This document shows positions 1 to 8,088 of a stretch of 39,746 nucleotides of DNA, piece by piece. A program made the position numbers and the translations under genes. The stretch comes from an uncultured Eubacteriales bacterium. Its GTDB lineage: Bacteria; Bacillota; Clostridia; Oscillospirales; Acutalibacteraceae. The notes beneath the pieces were generated by a model that had not been told where the DNA came from, did no database searches, and was given only the letters and a program-made list of their open reading frames with translations. Numbering within the stretch: position 1 is the stretch's first letter; each line of letters begins with the position of its first letter. The stretch covers positions 1 through 39,746 of the forward strand of contig ONCP01000015.1 of assembly GCA_900316385.1 (NCBI GenBank). Direction: 5' to 3'.

Positions 1-1
1 T

Positions 2-709
2 CACAACAACAACGGCTCCAGCGATACAGGCGACGCTCTCTTAGTTGAAAACTGCAACTATCCCGGCGGCTCACCCTCTATCGAAATCAAGGGCGGTACA
101 TTCACATCCACAAACGCTAAGGCTGTAGCAAGCTATGCTCAGGATGAGAGCTATCCCGAGGTTAACAACTTCATCAAGAGCGGTACATTCAACAGCGACG
201 TAAGCGACCTCGCTGTAAGCGGAAAGATTGCTCTGGCTGGCACAAACGGCAAGTATACAATCAAGACCGACGTTAACAAGCTCACAGCTAACCACTACGA
301 TATCGCAGGCTATCAGAACAAGACTGATAAGACCGGCGAATCCATAGGCGACGAAGGCAACGATATCAAAACAAAGGGTGTTCGTATTATCACAAAGTTC
401 ACGAATGACATCAACGCTTCCGAGTACGGCTACATTGTTGGTAAGTACAGCGGCGACAAGGCTGTTGATCTGATGGACTTCTCAAGACTGAACACAAACA
501 ACGGTGCTAAGAAGATCGACTGCACAGGCTCAGAAAACACCATCCCCGGTTACGAAAACGGTTATGTAACACTTGCTGTTAACGGTATGGCAGCTGGCGA
601 AAAGGTTGTTGCTCGTTTCTACGCAGTAATCAACGGTGTAACATACTATTCGAACTATGTAAGTGCGTTTGGTAACGTTAATGGCGGCATTCTTGCCGAA
701 ATGATTTAA
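2..709 (+). CDS. C-terminal part of a large repetitive secreted/surface protein (5' end outside window)
   Basis: The frame is open from the left edge to the TAA at 707-709, giving about 235 residues of a protein that begins outside the window. The visible part is rich in Asn, Gly, Thr, Ser and Lys and has almost no Cys. It contains short beta-strand-type segments such as IEIKGGTFTS and FIKSGTFNSD, a pattern seen in repetitive extracellular proteins of gut Clostridia. The last 100 residues (TKGVRIITKF, GYENGYVTLAVNG, VVARFYAVINGVTYYSNYV) look like a small beta-sandwich. No LPxTG motif, dockerin or membrane anchor is visible at the C-terminus, so how it attaches is unknown. A strong ribosome site and a small ORF follow at 725, probably on the same mRNA. 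A surface or secreted role is inference from composition. Confidence 0.75.
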   Translation, partial: HNNNGSSDTGDALLVENCNYPGGSPSIEIKGGTFTSTNAKAVASYAQDESYPEVNNFIKSGTFNSDVSDLAVSGKIALAGTNGKYTIKTDVNKLTANHYDIAGYQNKTDKTGESIGDEGNDIKTKGVRIITKFTNDINASEYGYIVGKYSGDKAVDLMDFSRLNTNNGAKKIDCTGSENTIPGYENGYVTLAVNGMAAGEKVVARFYAVINGVTYYSNYVSAFGNVNGGILAEMI

Positions 710-724
710 GGAGGAGATACTGAT

Positions 725-895
725 ATGAAAACTTTATATACTTCTCCTGTAATTACAGTTGAGGAATTAACAAAGGTTGACGTGCTCTGTGCTTCCACAG
801 AGGTTCACAACGCGAACGCTCCCGGTATCAGTGGTACTTATGATAACGCGGATCAGAAGTTCAGCACACTCGCTGATTTCTCCAACTTCATGTAA
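725..895 (+). CDS. 56-residue peptide of unknown function downstream of the surface protein
   Basis: This ORF begins MKTLYTSPVITVEELTKVDV and ends DFSNFM. It follows the surface-protein stop by 15 nt and has a strong AAGGAGGAG ribosome site 8-9 nt before the ATG, so translation is likely. The N-terminal pattern MKxxYxxPxIxVxxL, followed by a variable Ser/Thr/Asn/Gly-rich tail with a single Cys (residue 22), is familiar from small hypothetical proteins of Ruminococcaceae and superficially resembles leader regions of some ribosomally made peptides. No modifying enzyme or exporter lies in the visible flank, and upstream genes are outside the window. There is no signal peptide or membrane segment. 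A perfect intrinsic terminator follows 20 nt after the stop, so it is the last gene of its transcript. Function unknown. Confidence 0.7.
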   Translation: MKTLYTSPVITVEELTKVDVLCASTEVHNANAPGISGTYDNADQKFSTLADFSNFM

Positions 896-915
896 TTTAA
901 TAGGAATTACGACTT

Positions 916-948
916 TCGCGGAAGGCATTTTGCCTTCCGCGATTTTTT
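916..948 (+). terminator. intrinsic terminator after the surface-protein/peptide transcript
   Basis: Perfect 12-bp stem (916-927 with 931-942, arm TCGCGGAAGGCA), a TTT loop and a run of six T (943-948). Confidence 0.92.
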
Positions 949-1005
949 CCCCTCTCCTTGAAGGAGAAGCCTTTCTTTCCCCAAAAACAAAAAATCAAAA
1001 TCCTC

Positions 1006-1034
1006 TTGTCACCATATCAATAATATGATATAAT
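1006..1034 (+). promoter_or_regulatory. sigma-A promoter for thyX
   Basis: TTGTCA (1006-1011), a 17-bp spacer and TATAAT (1029-1034), with TG at 1026-1027 giving an extended -10. The expected start is near 1041, about 30 nt before the thyX ATG. Confidence 0.88.
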
Positions 1035-1070
1035 ATTATCTGTATAGATTTGTGTAAATGGGGTTATATT

Positions 1071-1871
1071 ATGAAACCAAAGGTTACTTTGCTCGCTCAC
1101 ACTCCTTTTCCCGAGGAGGTCGTGGCTATGGCCGCGAAGCTCTGCTATTCCGCTTCCGATATCGAACATATCAGAGAGGGTCTTGACGAGGAGAATACCT
1201 CAAAATTTATAGATATGCTCTCTAATATGGGTCACGGCTCGCCGTTTGAGCACGCTTCGTTCACCTTTGGTATAGAGGGAATCAGCCGAGCCTGTTCTCA
1301 TCAGCTCGTTCGCCACAGGATCGCCTCTTACAGCCAGCAGTCTCAGCGCTATGTTGACGGCACCAAGTTTGAGTTTGTCACTCCGCCCGAGATCGAGAAA
1401 AACGAAAAGGCGTATTCTGCCTATAAAAAGGTGATAGATATGCAGTCCGAGGCGTATCGCGAGATCCGCGACGCGCTTGTCGCGGGCTATATCCGCGACG
1501 CTTACGGCGACGTTTATCAAGGCTCGGACGAGGAGATCATCAGCGCCTTTAAGGCTGAGAACAAATCCCAATTCTCCGCTTTTCTCAAAAAAGCTAACGA
1601 GGACGCTCGTTTTGTGCTCCCCAACGCCTGCACTACCAAAATAGTTTGCACCTTTAACACGAGAAGTCTGGAGAACTTCTTCGCTCACCGTTGCTGTAAC
1701 CGCGCTCAGTGGGAGATTCGCGAGGTCGCCGAGCAGATGCTTCTTGAGTGTCTCAAGGTCGCGCCTCATCTTTTCTCAAAATGCGGACCTTCCTGCCTGT
1801 TCGGACCCTGTCCCGAGGGCAGAATGTCCTGCGGCAAAGCAAAGGAGATGAGGGAGAAGTATGGCAGGTAA
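1071..1871 (+). CDS. thyX: FAD-dependent thymidylate synthase ThyX
   Basis: ThyX methylates dUMP to dTMP using methylene-tetrahydrofolate, NADPH and FAD. The 266-residue protein carries the family signature RHRIASYSQQSQR (ThyX motif RHRx7S) and downstream Arg/Asn residues in FNTRSLENFFAHRC expected for the dUMP/FAD site. The C-terminus is Cys-rich (KCGPSCLFGPCPEGRMSC), common in clostridial ThyX. I chose ATG 1071 rather than an in-frame TTG at 1050 because GGGGT lies 8 nt before 1071 and the promoter start is near 1041. The gene overlaps tmk by 11 nt, so consecutive steps to dTDP are translationally coupled. Confidence 0.96.
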   Translation: MKPKVTLLAHTPFPEEVVAMAAKLCYSASDIEHIREGLDEENTSKFIDMLSNMGHGSPFEHASFTFGIEGISRACSHQLVRHRIASYSQQSQRYVDGTKFEFVTPPEIEKNEKAYSAYKKVIDMQSEAYREIRDALVAGYIRDAYGDVYQGSDEEIISAFKAENKSQFSAFLKKANEDARFVLPNACTTKIVCTFNTRSLENFFAHRCCNRAQWEIREVAEQMLLECLKVAPHLFSKCGPSCLFGPCPEGRMSCGKAKEMREKYGR

Positions 1872-2520
1872 ATTCATTGTTATCGAGGGCTTGGACGGCT
1901 CAGGCAAGGCTACCCAGACCGAGATCCTCAAAAAATACCTTGAAAATAGGGGAGAGAGCGTCAGAAAACTCACCTTTCCCGATTATGACAATCCCAGCTC
2001 CGCTTTGGTCAAGCTCTACCTTTCGGGTGAGTTCGGCTCCGATCCCTCAGACGTCAACGCTTACGCCGCGTCCGCTTTTTACACAGTTGACCGTGTGGCA
2101 AGCTATCTCAAATTTTGGAAGCGTGACTACGAGAACGGCGTGACTATTCTCGCCGACCGCTACGCGACCTCTAACATTATCTATCAAATGTCCAAGCTCC
2201 CTAAATCCGAGTGGGACAGCTTTATCGATTTTCAGGAGAGCTTTGAATACGGCAAGATCCGTGTTCCCAAGCCCGACGCGGTCATCTACCTCGATGTAGA
2301 GCCCGAGGTCAGCCAAAAGCTCCTTCTCAACCGCTACAAGGGTGACGAGACAAAAAAAGACCTGCACGAAAAGAACGTGAGGTTCCTTCTCGATTGCCGC
2401 GAATCCGCGCTTTACGCCGCCGATAAGCTCGGCTGGAAAAGGATTTCCTGCTGTAAAAACGGCGAAATGCGCTCTATTGAAGATATTTCAAACGACATTA
2501 TCAGAGAAATTGAAGGATAA
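1861..2520 (+). CDS. tmk: thymidylate kinase
   Basis: Phosphorylates dTMP to dTDP in the cytoplasm. The 219-residue protein starts with a P-loop, IEGLDGSGKATQ (about residues 8-19), and has the DRYATSNIIYQ segment matching the DRxxxSxxAYQ nucleoside-binding motif of the family. A lid-like basic segment (RYKGDETKKD) and the VIYLDVEPEV strand also fit. It lacks the usual bacterial length in the lid but is close to the 205-220 residue norm. The ATG lies inside the end of thyX, so the pair is probably coupled. The next gene starts 3 nt after its stop. Confidence 0.92.
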   Translation: MAGKFIVIEGLDGSGKATQTEILKKYLENRGESVRKLTFPDYDNPSSALVKLYLSGEFGSDPSDVNAYAASAFYTVDRVASYLKFWKRDYENGVTILADRYATSNIIYQMSKLPKSEWDSFIDFQESFEYGKIRVPKPDAVIYLDVEPEVSQKLLLNRYKGDETKKDLHEKNVRFLLDCRESALYAADKLGWKRISCCKNGEMRSIEDISNDIIREIEG

Positions 2521-2523
2521 ACT

Positions 2524-3411
2524 ATGCTTGATTTTAAAACGCCCGTCAAGGACGATTTGGCGTTTCTCCGCAAGGTGTGCGAGAATTACGGCACTATGGG
2601 CTGTGATTTTAACGCGTCAAACATCTTTATCTGGAGAAACCGCTATAATATAAAAATTTGCTTTTACGATAACTTCCTCATTCTCGCCTATTTCAGGAAC
2701 GATCAGCCTTGGGGATATTGCTTCCCCGTCGGCGACGGAGACCCTTCGGGCGCTCTCGCCGAGATTTTCCGCGACGCCAAACAGCGCGGGACCGAGGCTG
2801 AGTTTGTTATGCTCACCGATGCCCAAAAGCAAAGGCTTGTTGATATTACAGGCTATGATTTTTCTTTTGAAGAATTAACAGGCGACGAGGATTACATATA
2901 TACCAATTATGATCTCAGCGTTTTGCCCGGTAAAAAATACCACTCAAAACGTAACCATATATCTAAATTTGACCGCACCTACCCGAAATGGAATTTTAAA
3001 ATTCTTTCGGAGAATAATTTTAACGACGCGCTGACTATCGCGCGAAAATGGTGTGAAACTAAAGGCGAAAGTCCTCTCGATAACGAGGAATACAAAGCGC
3101 TTAAAGAGGCTCTTGAAAATTACTCTCTGCTTCAAATGCACGGCGGCGTTCTCTATGTTGAGGACAAGCCCGTCGCTATGGCAATGGGTTCAAGGATCAA
3201 TCAGACCACCTTTGACGTCAGCTTTGAAAAGGCGCTTACCGATTATGACGGCGTTTACGCGAAAATCAATAACGAATTTGCGAAAACGCTGATCGGCTTT
3301 GAGTTCATCAACCGCGAGGAGGATATGGGTATCGAGTCGCTTCGCAAGTCGAAGCTCAGTTACCATCCCGCCGCGATCCTGAAAAGATACAGGGGAAGAA
3401 AAAATGCTTGA
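2524..3411 (+). CDS. DUF2156 family protein (phosphatidylglycerol lysyltransferase C-terminal-like, GNAT fold)
   Basis: A 295-residue soluble protein resembling the DUF2156/LPG-synthetase C-terminal family: an N-terminal segment with NASNIFIWRNRYNIK, a central RNHISKFDRTYPKW motif and a C-terminal FINREEDMGIESLRKSKLSYHP motif, all typical of this group of stand-alone proteins in Clostridia. Relatives with a membrane domain transfer amino acids from aminoacyl-tRNA to lipids. This version has no membrane part, and the substrate of such stand-alone forms is unknown to me. The ribosome site AAGGAT lies in the end of tmk and the gene overlaps the following acetyltransferase by 8 nt, so the two may work together. 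Confidence 0.82.
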   Translation: MLDFKTPVKDDLAFLRKVCENYGTMGCDFNASNIFIWRNRYNIKICFYDNFLILAYFRNDQPWGYCFPVGDGDPSGALAEIFRDAKQRGTEAEFVMLTDAQKQRLVDITGYDFSFEELTGDEDYIYTNYDLSVLPGKKYHSKRNHISKFDRTYPKWNFKILSENNFNDALTIARKWCETKGESPLDNEEYKALKEALENYSLLQMHGGVLYVEDKPVAMAMGSRINQTTFDVSFEKALTDYDGVYAKINNEFAKTLIGFEFINREEDMGIESLRKSKLSYHPAAILKRYRGRKNA

Positions 3412-4216
3412 AATGATGTACGCCCGTGAGGATGATATTGATTCTTTAAAAGAATTATATTTATCTTGCTTTGACGAGAAACCCGAGGCTGTCGAATTAT
3501 TCTTTGAAAGAATATACAGACCCGAGAACTGTTTTATCTGCGTTGAACGCGGCGAGCTGATCGCTATGGCGCATTTTCTCCCGACAAAGATCAACGGCCG
3601 CGACGCGCGTTACCTTTACGCCGCCGCCACCAAGGAGGAGTTCCGCGGTACGGGTATTATGGACGGCTTGATCAAAGCCGCGCTGTCAATGTACGCGCCC
3701 GAGATATGCGTTACGCTTCCTGCCGACGATAAGCTTTATGATTATTATCGCCGATTCAGGTTCAAGGAGCTTACGGTAAACGTAGCTTCGCTCTCGCGTG
3801 ATGAGGCGGAGACTCTCGCGAAGCCCTATGATGAGCAGGAGCTTGTTGTGGGTGGCTATTGCGGGATAAGAAATCGTGTATTAAAGGATAATTTTCTTTT
3901 TTGGAATAATAATCATATCGAATACGCGTTTGATTACTACGCTCTTTACGGAGCGATTATCGTTAAGAATAATTTTGGTTACGCGATCGCTTTGGAAGAA
4001 AACGACGTGTGCGAGGTGATCGAGTTCATCTGCGCCGACGCAAACGCTCCGTATATGCTGTTCGATCTTTTGAATAGAACTGCTTGCCAAAGCTTCCGTT
4101 TCAGGCTTTCGCCGAACTGTAAGTTTTTTAAATCAGAGCCAGAAAAATTCGCGATGGCAGGATACGCCACAAGGTACGAGCCCGATCATATCTATTCGGG
4201 TCTGACCTTGGACTGA
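3404..4216 (+). CDS. GNAT family N-acetyltransferase
   Basis: The first 120 residues form a GNAT domain: AREDDIDSLKELYLSCF for the first helix, FICVERGELIAMAHFL for the beta strands, and YAAATKEEFRGTGIMDGLIKAAL, which contains the acetyl-CoA-binding (R/Q)xxGxG/A-type loop. The remaining 150 residues form a second region reminiscent of Eis-like or SCP2-type C-terminal extensions, but I cannot assign it with certainty. Total length is 270 residues. The ATG overlaps the DUF2156 gene and is preceded by AGGGGAAG. The acceptor substrate cannot be read from sequence. Confidence 0.8.
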   Translation: MLEMMYAREDDIDSLKELYLSCFDEKPEAVELFFERIYRPENCFICVERGELIAMAHFLPTKINGRDARYLYAAATKEEFRGTGIMDGLIKAALSMYAPEICVTLPADDKLYDYYRRFRFKELTVNVASLSRDEAETLAKPYDEQELVVGGYCGIRNRVLKDNFLFWNNNHIEYAFDYYALYGAIIVKNNFGYAIALEENDVCEVIEFICADANAPYMLFDLLNRTACQSFRFRLSPNCKFFKSEPEKFAMAGYATRYEPDHIYSGLTLD

Positions 4217-4327
4217 TTTTTTATATTATTTGTAGATGAACCTGTTCTCTGCATGCAGAAAAGCGGGAAATCGCATTTTTGACCGAGCCGCACTGAGTGC
4301 GACGTGGAAATATAAAAGGAGGAGCAT

Positions 4328-4867
4328 ATGATTTATTTAATGTTAGCTGACGGCTTCGAGGTTACGGAAGCTCTCACAACCGTTGATGTTCTTCGCCGCG
4401 CTAAGCTGGAAACGCTTACCGTCGGCGTGTATAATAAAAGCGTCACCGCGTCCTGCGGTATCACCGTTGAGGCTGATATCACATCCGACGAGGTAGAGCT
4501 TGACCGCCTTGACGCGGTCATCCTTCCGGGCGGCATTCCCGGAACTCCGAATCTGGAGAAATCCGACTTTGTTCAAAAAACGATCGATTATGCCGTAGAG
4601 AACGGCAAGTGGATCGCCGCGATCTGCGCCGCTCCGTCGATCCTCGGACATAAAGGCTTGCTCGACGGCAAAAACGCGACCTGTTACCCTGGGTGCGAGG
4701 TCAATACCCATAAGGTGAATTACACAGGCGCGCCCGCGGTTTGTGACGGAAATATCATCACAGGTAAAGGCGCGGGCTGTACGATAAATTTTGCTCTTTT
4801 GATCGCCGAAAAGCTTGCTTCAAAAGCTGTTTCCGACGGCGTTAAGGAGTCTATGCAATGTCCGTAA
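4328..4867 (+). CDS. DJ-1/PfpI family protein
   Basis: This 179-residue protein matches the bacterial DJ-1 group (YajL/ThiJ-like). The nucleophile-elbow Cys is residue 100 in WIAAICAAPS, and the expected partner Glu lies in FEVTEALT near the N-terminus. VILPGGIPGTPNL and the GxGC-like ITGKGAGCTINFAL segment complete the family pattern. DJ-1 proteins have been linked to glyoxal or protein damage repair and to oxidative stress; which applies here is not evident. The AAAAGGAGG ribosome site lies 6-8 nt before the ATG. The end overlaps the next gene by 10 nt. Confidence 0.93.
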   Translation: MIYLMLADGFEVTEALTTVDVLRRAKLETLTVGVYNKSVTASCGITVEADITSDEVELDRLDAVILPGGIPGTPNLEKSDFVQKTIDYAVENGKWIAAICAAPSILGHKGLLDGKNATCYPGCEVNTHKVNYTGAPAVCDGNIITGKGAGCTINFALLIAEKLASKAVSDGVKESMQCP

Positions 4868-5445
4868 AAAACCTCAAGTCCAAGAAAACCGAGATCCGCT
4901 CCCGTCACAAAAAGCTCAGGGAAAGCTTTCCCGAGGATAAAAAGGCTGAGTTTGACGCGGCGATCGCCGAGCGTTTTCTGGGATTGAGCGAGTATAAAAG
5001 CTGTGATACGCTGCTCGCCTTTGTGTCAAAGGACATTGAGGTCGATACCGAGGAAATAATAAACTCTGCCTTTAAAGACGGTAAACGTGTAGCTGTTCCG
5101 AAGTGTGACACCGAAACAACTACTATCGAGTTTTATGAGATAAGCTCGTATGATGACTTGGAGCAGGGATTTTACGGATTGCTCGAGCCGAAAAAAAGCT
5201 GTAAAAAAGTGGAAAATTTCGATAATTCCGTTTGTATGGTCCCGGGTCTTGTCTATGACCGCGAGGGCTTCAGGCTCGGCTTCGGTAAGGGCTATTATGA
5301 CAGGTTTCTGATCGATTATTCGGGAGTTACAGTCGGAGTTTGTTATTCGCGCTGCATTGAAAAGGAAATACCCAGAGGTTTTTACGACCGCCCAATCGGT
5401 ATGGTCGTTACCGAAAAGTATATTATTGATAACAGAAATCTTTAA
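4858..5445 (+). CDS. 5-formyltetrahydrofolate cyclo-ligase
   Basis: Converts 5-formyl-THF to 5,10-methenyl-THF using ATP, returning folate to the one-carbon pool that ThyX also draws on. The 195-residue protein shows the N-terminal K..IR.RHKKLRESF start, the Lys/Arg-rich ATP-binding region and the C-terminal signature GLVYDREGFRLGFGKGYYDRFL, which is diagnostic. It overlaps the DJ-1 gene by 10 nt, and mltG begins 15 nt downstream, placing it in a compact operon. Confidence 0.95.
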   Translation: MSVKNLKSKKTEIRSRHKKLRESFPEDKKAEFDAAIAERFLGLSEYKSCDTLLAFVSKDIEVDTEEIINSAFKDGKRVAVPKCDTETTTIEFYEISSYDDLEQGFYGLLEPKKSCKKVENFDNSVCMVPGLVYDREGFRLGFGKGYYDRFLIDYSGVTVGVCYSRCIEKEIPRGFYDRPIGMVVTEKYIIDNRNL

Positions 5446-5460
5446 GCGGGGATTATGATA

Positions 5461-6810
5461 ATGGATAATAATTCTTTTGAAGAAAAATCAGCAAATGAAA
5501 TTCGCAGACAAAAGGTTCAGAATTTTCATATGAATATCAACAACGATGACCTCGCCGTCGGCGAGCGTTACCGCCAGCTTGAGAACCTTGACGTCGAAGC
5601 TCCCGAGACGATCAGCTCGTACTCCGACGATGATGTGAAAAAGCAGATGAAGCGTTCATCAAGGCTTCACATTAAGGCGAAGCGCAAGGAGCAAAAGAAG
5701 GAACGCAAATATATCGACCGTCAGAATAAACGCAGATTCAGAATAATCTGGTGGACATCGGTCGCGCTTGCGGGACTTACCGTCGCTCTGTTTTTGATGG
5801 TCGGAGTGGGGGATATGCTCGCTATGAACCGCAGCGAGGACGGCTACGCGACAATCGCCATTCCCGAGAATCCCTCTTTGTCTGATGTTAGCCGCGTGCT
5901 TGCGGACAAGGGTGTGATCAGAGAACCCGGTTTCTTCGAGCTTTACGCTAAGCTTACAAAAAACGAGGATTTCAGTCAGGGCGATTACAAAATCAAGACC
6001 AATATGGACTACGAGGCTATCATCAACTATCTCGGGTCAATGCAAAACCGAACCGATACCATCAAGGTCACTATCACCGAGGGTATGAACGTTCAGGAAA
6101 TCGCCGCTTATCTTGTCAAGAAGGGCGCGCTTTCGAGTCCCGATCATTTCCTTGAGCTGTGCAAATCCGATTATTTTGACGAGGATTACGAGTTTGTTAA
6201 GCACGATAATGACGATAAGCGTTATTATAAGCTTGAGGGATATCTTTTCCCCGATACCTACGAGTGCTATAAGAACGAGAGAGCCGAGCTCACGATAACC
6301 CGTATGCTTGATAACTTCGAGTACCGCACAACCTATGATCAGAATGTTGACGGTTACAGCAAGGCGGTCAATGTCAGCAAACGTATAAAGGACATCAAGG
6401 ATTTTGATCTGGATCAGATTCTTACGATTGCTTCGGTCATTCAGGCTGAGGCGGCGAGCGTTGAGGATATGTACAATGTCAGCTCTGTAATCCATAATCG
6501 TCTTGCTTCCGACGCTGACGAGGGTGTTCTGAGGCTCGATCTTGATTCTACCAAATATTATCCTTACAGAAAGCGCTCGGATATCCCCGATGATATCCGT
6601 AAGGGCTACAAGAGCACTTACAATACATATTCCATCAAGGGCTTGCCCCCGGGACCGATTTGCAATCCCGGTATGCAGGCGATTTTAGCCGCTATTTATC
6701 CGAACGATACGGATTATCTCTATTTCTGCCACGCAAAGGACGGTACGCCTTATTACGCCTACGACCTTTCCGAGCACGAATACAATCTTTCTTTGGCTGG
6801 ATTGATTTAA
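5461..6810 (+). CDS. mltG: endolytic transglycosylase MltG
   Basis: MltG is a membrane-anchored enzyme that cuts nascent peptidoglycan and limits glycan length. This 449-residue form has a basic cytoplasmic N-terminus, one membrane segment at about residues 95-117 (IIWWTSVALAGLTVALFLM), a LysM-like extracytoplasmic part and the YceG catalytic domain. It contains LEGYLFPDTYE and IASVIQAEAASVEDMYNVSS followed by VIHNRL. In the usual ASIVEKE motif the second Glu is kept and the first is Gln. ATG 5461 was preferred to ATG 5455 because GGGGA at 5448-5452 is then 8 nt away. The U32 gene follows after 1 nt; mltG (yrrL) and U32 genes (yrrN/yrrO) are also clustered in Bacillus. Confidence 0.92.
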   Translation: MDNNSFEEKSANEIRRQKVQNFHMNINNDDLAVGERYRQLENLDVEAPETISSYSDDDVKKQMKRSSRLHIKAKRKEQKKERKYIDRQNKRRFRIIWWTSVALAGLTVALFLMVGVGDMLAMNRSEDGYATIAIPENPSLSDVSRVLADKGVIREPGFFELYAKLTKNEDFSQGDYKIKTNMDYEAIINYLGSMQNRTDTIKVTITEGMNVQEIAAYLVKKGALSSPDHFLELCKSDYFDEDYEFVKHDNDDKRYYKLEGYLFPDTYECYKNERAELTITRMLDNFEYRTTYDQNVDGYSKAVNVSKRIKDIKDFDLDQILTIASVIQAEAASVEDMYNVSSVIHNRLASDADEGVLRLDLDSTKYYPYRKRSDIPDDIRKGYKSTYNTYSIKGLPPGPICNPGMQAILAAIYPNDTDYLYFCHAKDGTPYYAYDLSEHEYNLSLAGLI

Positions 6811-6811
6811 T

Positions 6812-8026
6812 ATGATAAAACCTGAAATTTTAGCTCCCGCGGGTGACTTCGAGTGTCTGTCATCCGCGGTAAAATTCGGCGCGGACGCTGTTTTTCTGGC
6901 GGGAAAACAGTTTGGAATGCGCACCGCTTCAAAGAATTTTGACCTCGACGAATTAAAAAAAGCCTGTGAGCTTGCGCATATGAACGGCGTGAAGATACAC
7001 CTTACCTGTAACACGCTTCCGCGCAATGACGAGCTTGCTGCGCTGCCCTCGTTTTTAGAGGCGTCGGCTGACGCGGGCGTTGACGCTTTTATTATCGCGG
7101 ACGTCGGCGTTATGGAAATGGCGAAAAAATACGCTCCGAGCGTAGCGATTCACGTTTCAACGCAAGCGGGAATAACTAACTTCGCGACCGCGAATACGCT
7201 CTATAATATGGGCGCTTCGCGAGTTGTTCTGGCGAGAGAGCTCAGCTTGGAGGAGATCGCGGGCATTCGCGCCAACACTCCGTCCGAGCTTGAAATAGAG
7301 TGCTTTGTGCACGGAGCTATGTGCGTGTCCTTCTCAGGCAGATGTCTTATCTCAAGCTATATGACGGGACGCGACGCCAATCGCGGCGACTGCGCTCAGC
7401 CTTGCAGATGGAAATATCATCTGTTTGAGGAAAACCGCGATGGTCAGTTTTTCCCTGTTGAGGAGAACGATCAGGGTACCTTCCTGTACAACTCGCGCGA
7501 TCTGTGTATGATCGAGCATATCCCCGAGCTTGTTAAGGCAGGGATATCCAGCTTCAAGATCGAGGGCAGAGCAAAGTCAAGTTATTATGTCTCTGTAATA
7601 ACAAACGCTTACCGCCACGCGGTGAATGAATATATGAAAAATCCCGAAGGCTTTGTTTTGCCCGACTGGATCAAAGAGGAAACCGAAAAAATCAGCCACC
7701 GCGAGTACAACACGGGCTTCTATTTTGGTTCGGAGCCGGGACAGGTGACCGCGAACGGCGGCTATATCCGTCATTATGATGTAGTTGCTTTTTGCGAGAC
7801 TTCTGACGGTTTTACTGCCAAGATCACTCAGCGTAATAAGTTTTTTACGGGCGATACTCTTGATATTCTTCCTCCGAGCGGAATACCGTTCAATGTCAAG
7901 TGTCTCGGACTTATAAATGAAAACGGCGAGAGCGTCGAAAGCGCTCCTCATGCTATGGAAAAGCTGTTAATGCGAACCGACGCCGAAATTCCCGCGGGAT
8001 CGGTAATACGCAAAAAGAAAAAATAG
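6812..8026 (+). CDS. U32 peptidase-family protein (TrhP/YegQ-like tRNA hydroxylation type)
   Basis: A 404-residue protein starting with the classic ILAPAGDFECLSSAVKFGADAVFLA motif. It contains ECFVHGAMCVSFSGRCLISSYMTGRDANRGDCAQPCRW, the multi-Cys region of U32 proteins that binds an iron-sulfur cluster, here quoted by key residues Cys-Cys-Cys-Cys in order. Several U32 proteins act in prephenate-dependent 5-hydroxyuridine formation at tRNA position 34 (TrhP) or in 23S rRNA hydroxylation, rather than as collagenases. The length and position next to mltG fit the TrhP-like group. It is the last gene of the series; no strong terminator was seen before the alaS promoter at 8054. Confidence 0.85.
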   Translation: MIKPEILAPAGDFECLSSAVKFGADAVFLAGKQFGMRTASKNFDLDELKKACELAHMNGVKIHLTCNTLPRNDELAALPSFLEASADAGVDAFIIADVGVMEMAKKYAPSVAIHVSTQAGITNFATANTLYNMGASRVVLARELSLEEIAGIRANTPSELEIECFVHGAMCVSFSGRCLISSYMTGRDANRGDCAQPCRWKYHLFEENRDGQFFPVEENDQGTFLYNSRDLCMIEHIPELVKAGISSFKIEGRAKSSYYVSVITNAYRHAVNEYMKNPEGFVLPDWIKEETEKISHREYNTGFYFGSEPGQVTANGGYIRHYDVVAFCETSDGFTAKITQRNKFFTGDTLDILPPSGIPFNVKCLGLINENGESVESAPHAMEKLLMRTDAEIPAGSVIRKKKK

Positions 8027-8053
8027 CATTTCAAAAGTTTTTCGGCTATTTAC

Positions 8054-8082
8054 TTGACATTTTTTTATCTTAGTCTTATAAT
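8054..8082 (+). promoter_or_regulatory. consensus sigma-A promoter of the alaS T-box leader
   Basis: TTGACA (8054-8059), a 17-bp spacer and TATAAT (8077-8082), a perfect match to consensus. The expected start is near 8089. Confidence 0.95.
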
Positions 8083-8088
8083 CATTAA

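Noticed and set aside
777..1028. 83-codon frame between the peptide gene and thyX
   Set aside because: It overlaps the small peptide ORF out of frame and crosses the terminator and the thyX promoter.
1200..1769. 189-codon minus-strand frame within thyX, and similar long antisense frames in alaS and oadA-like genes
   Set aside because: They mirror GC-rich codon use of the real genes, have no ribosome sites and match no family.
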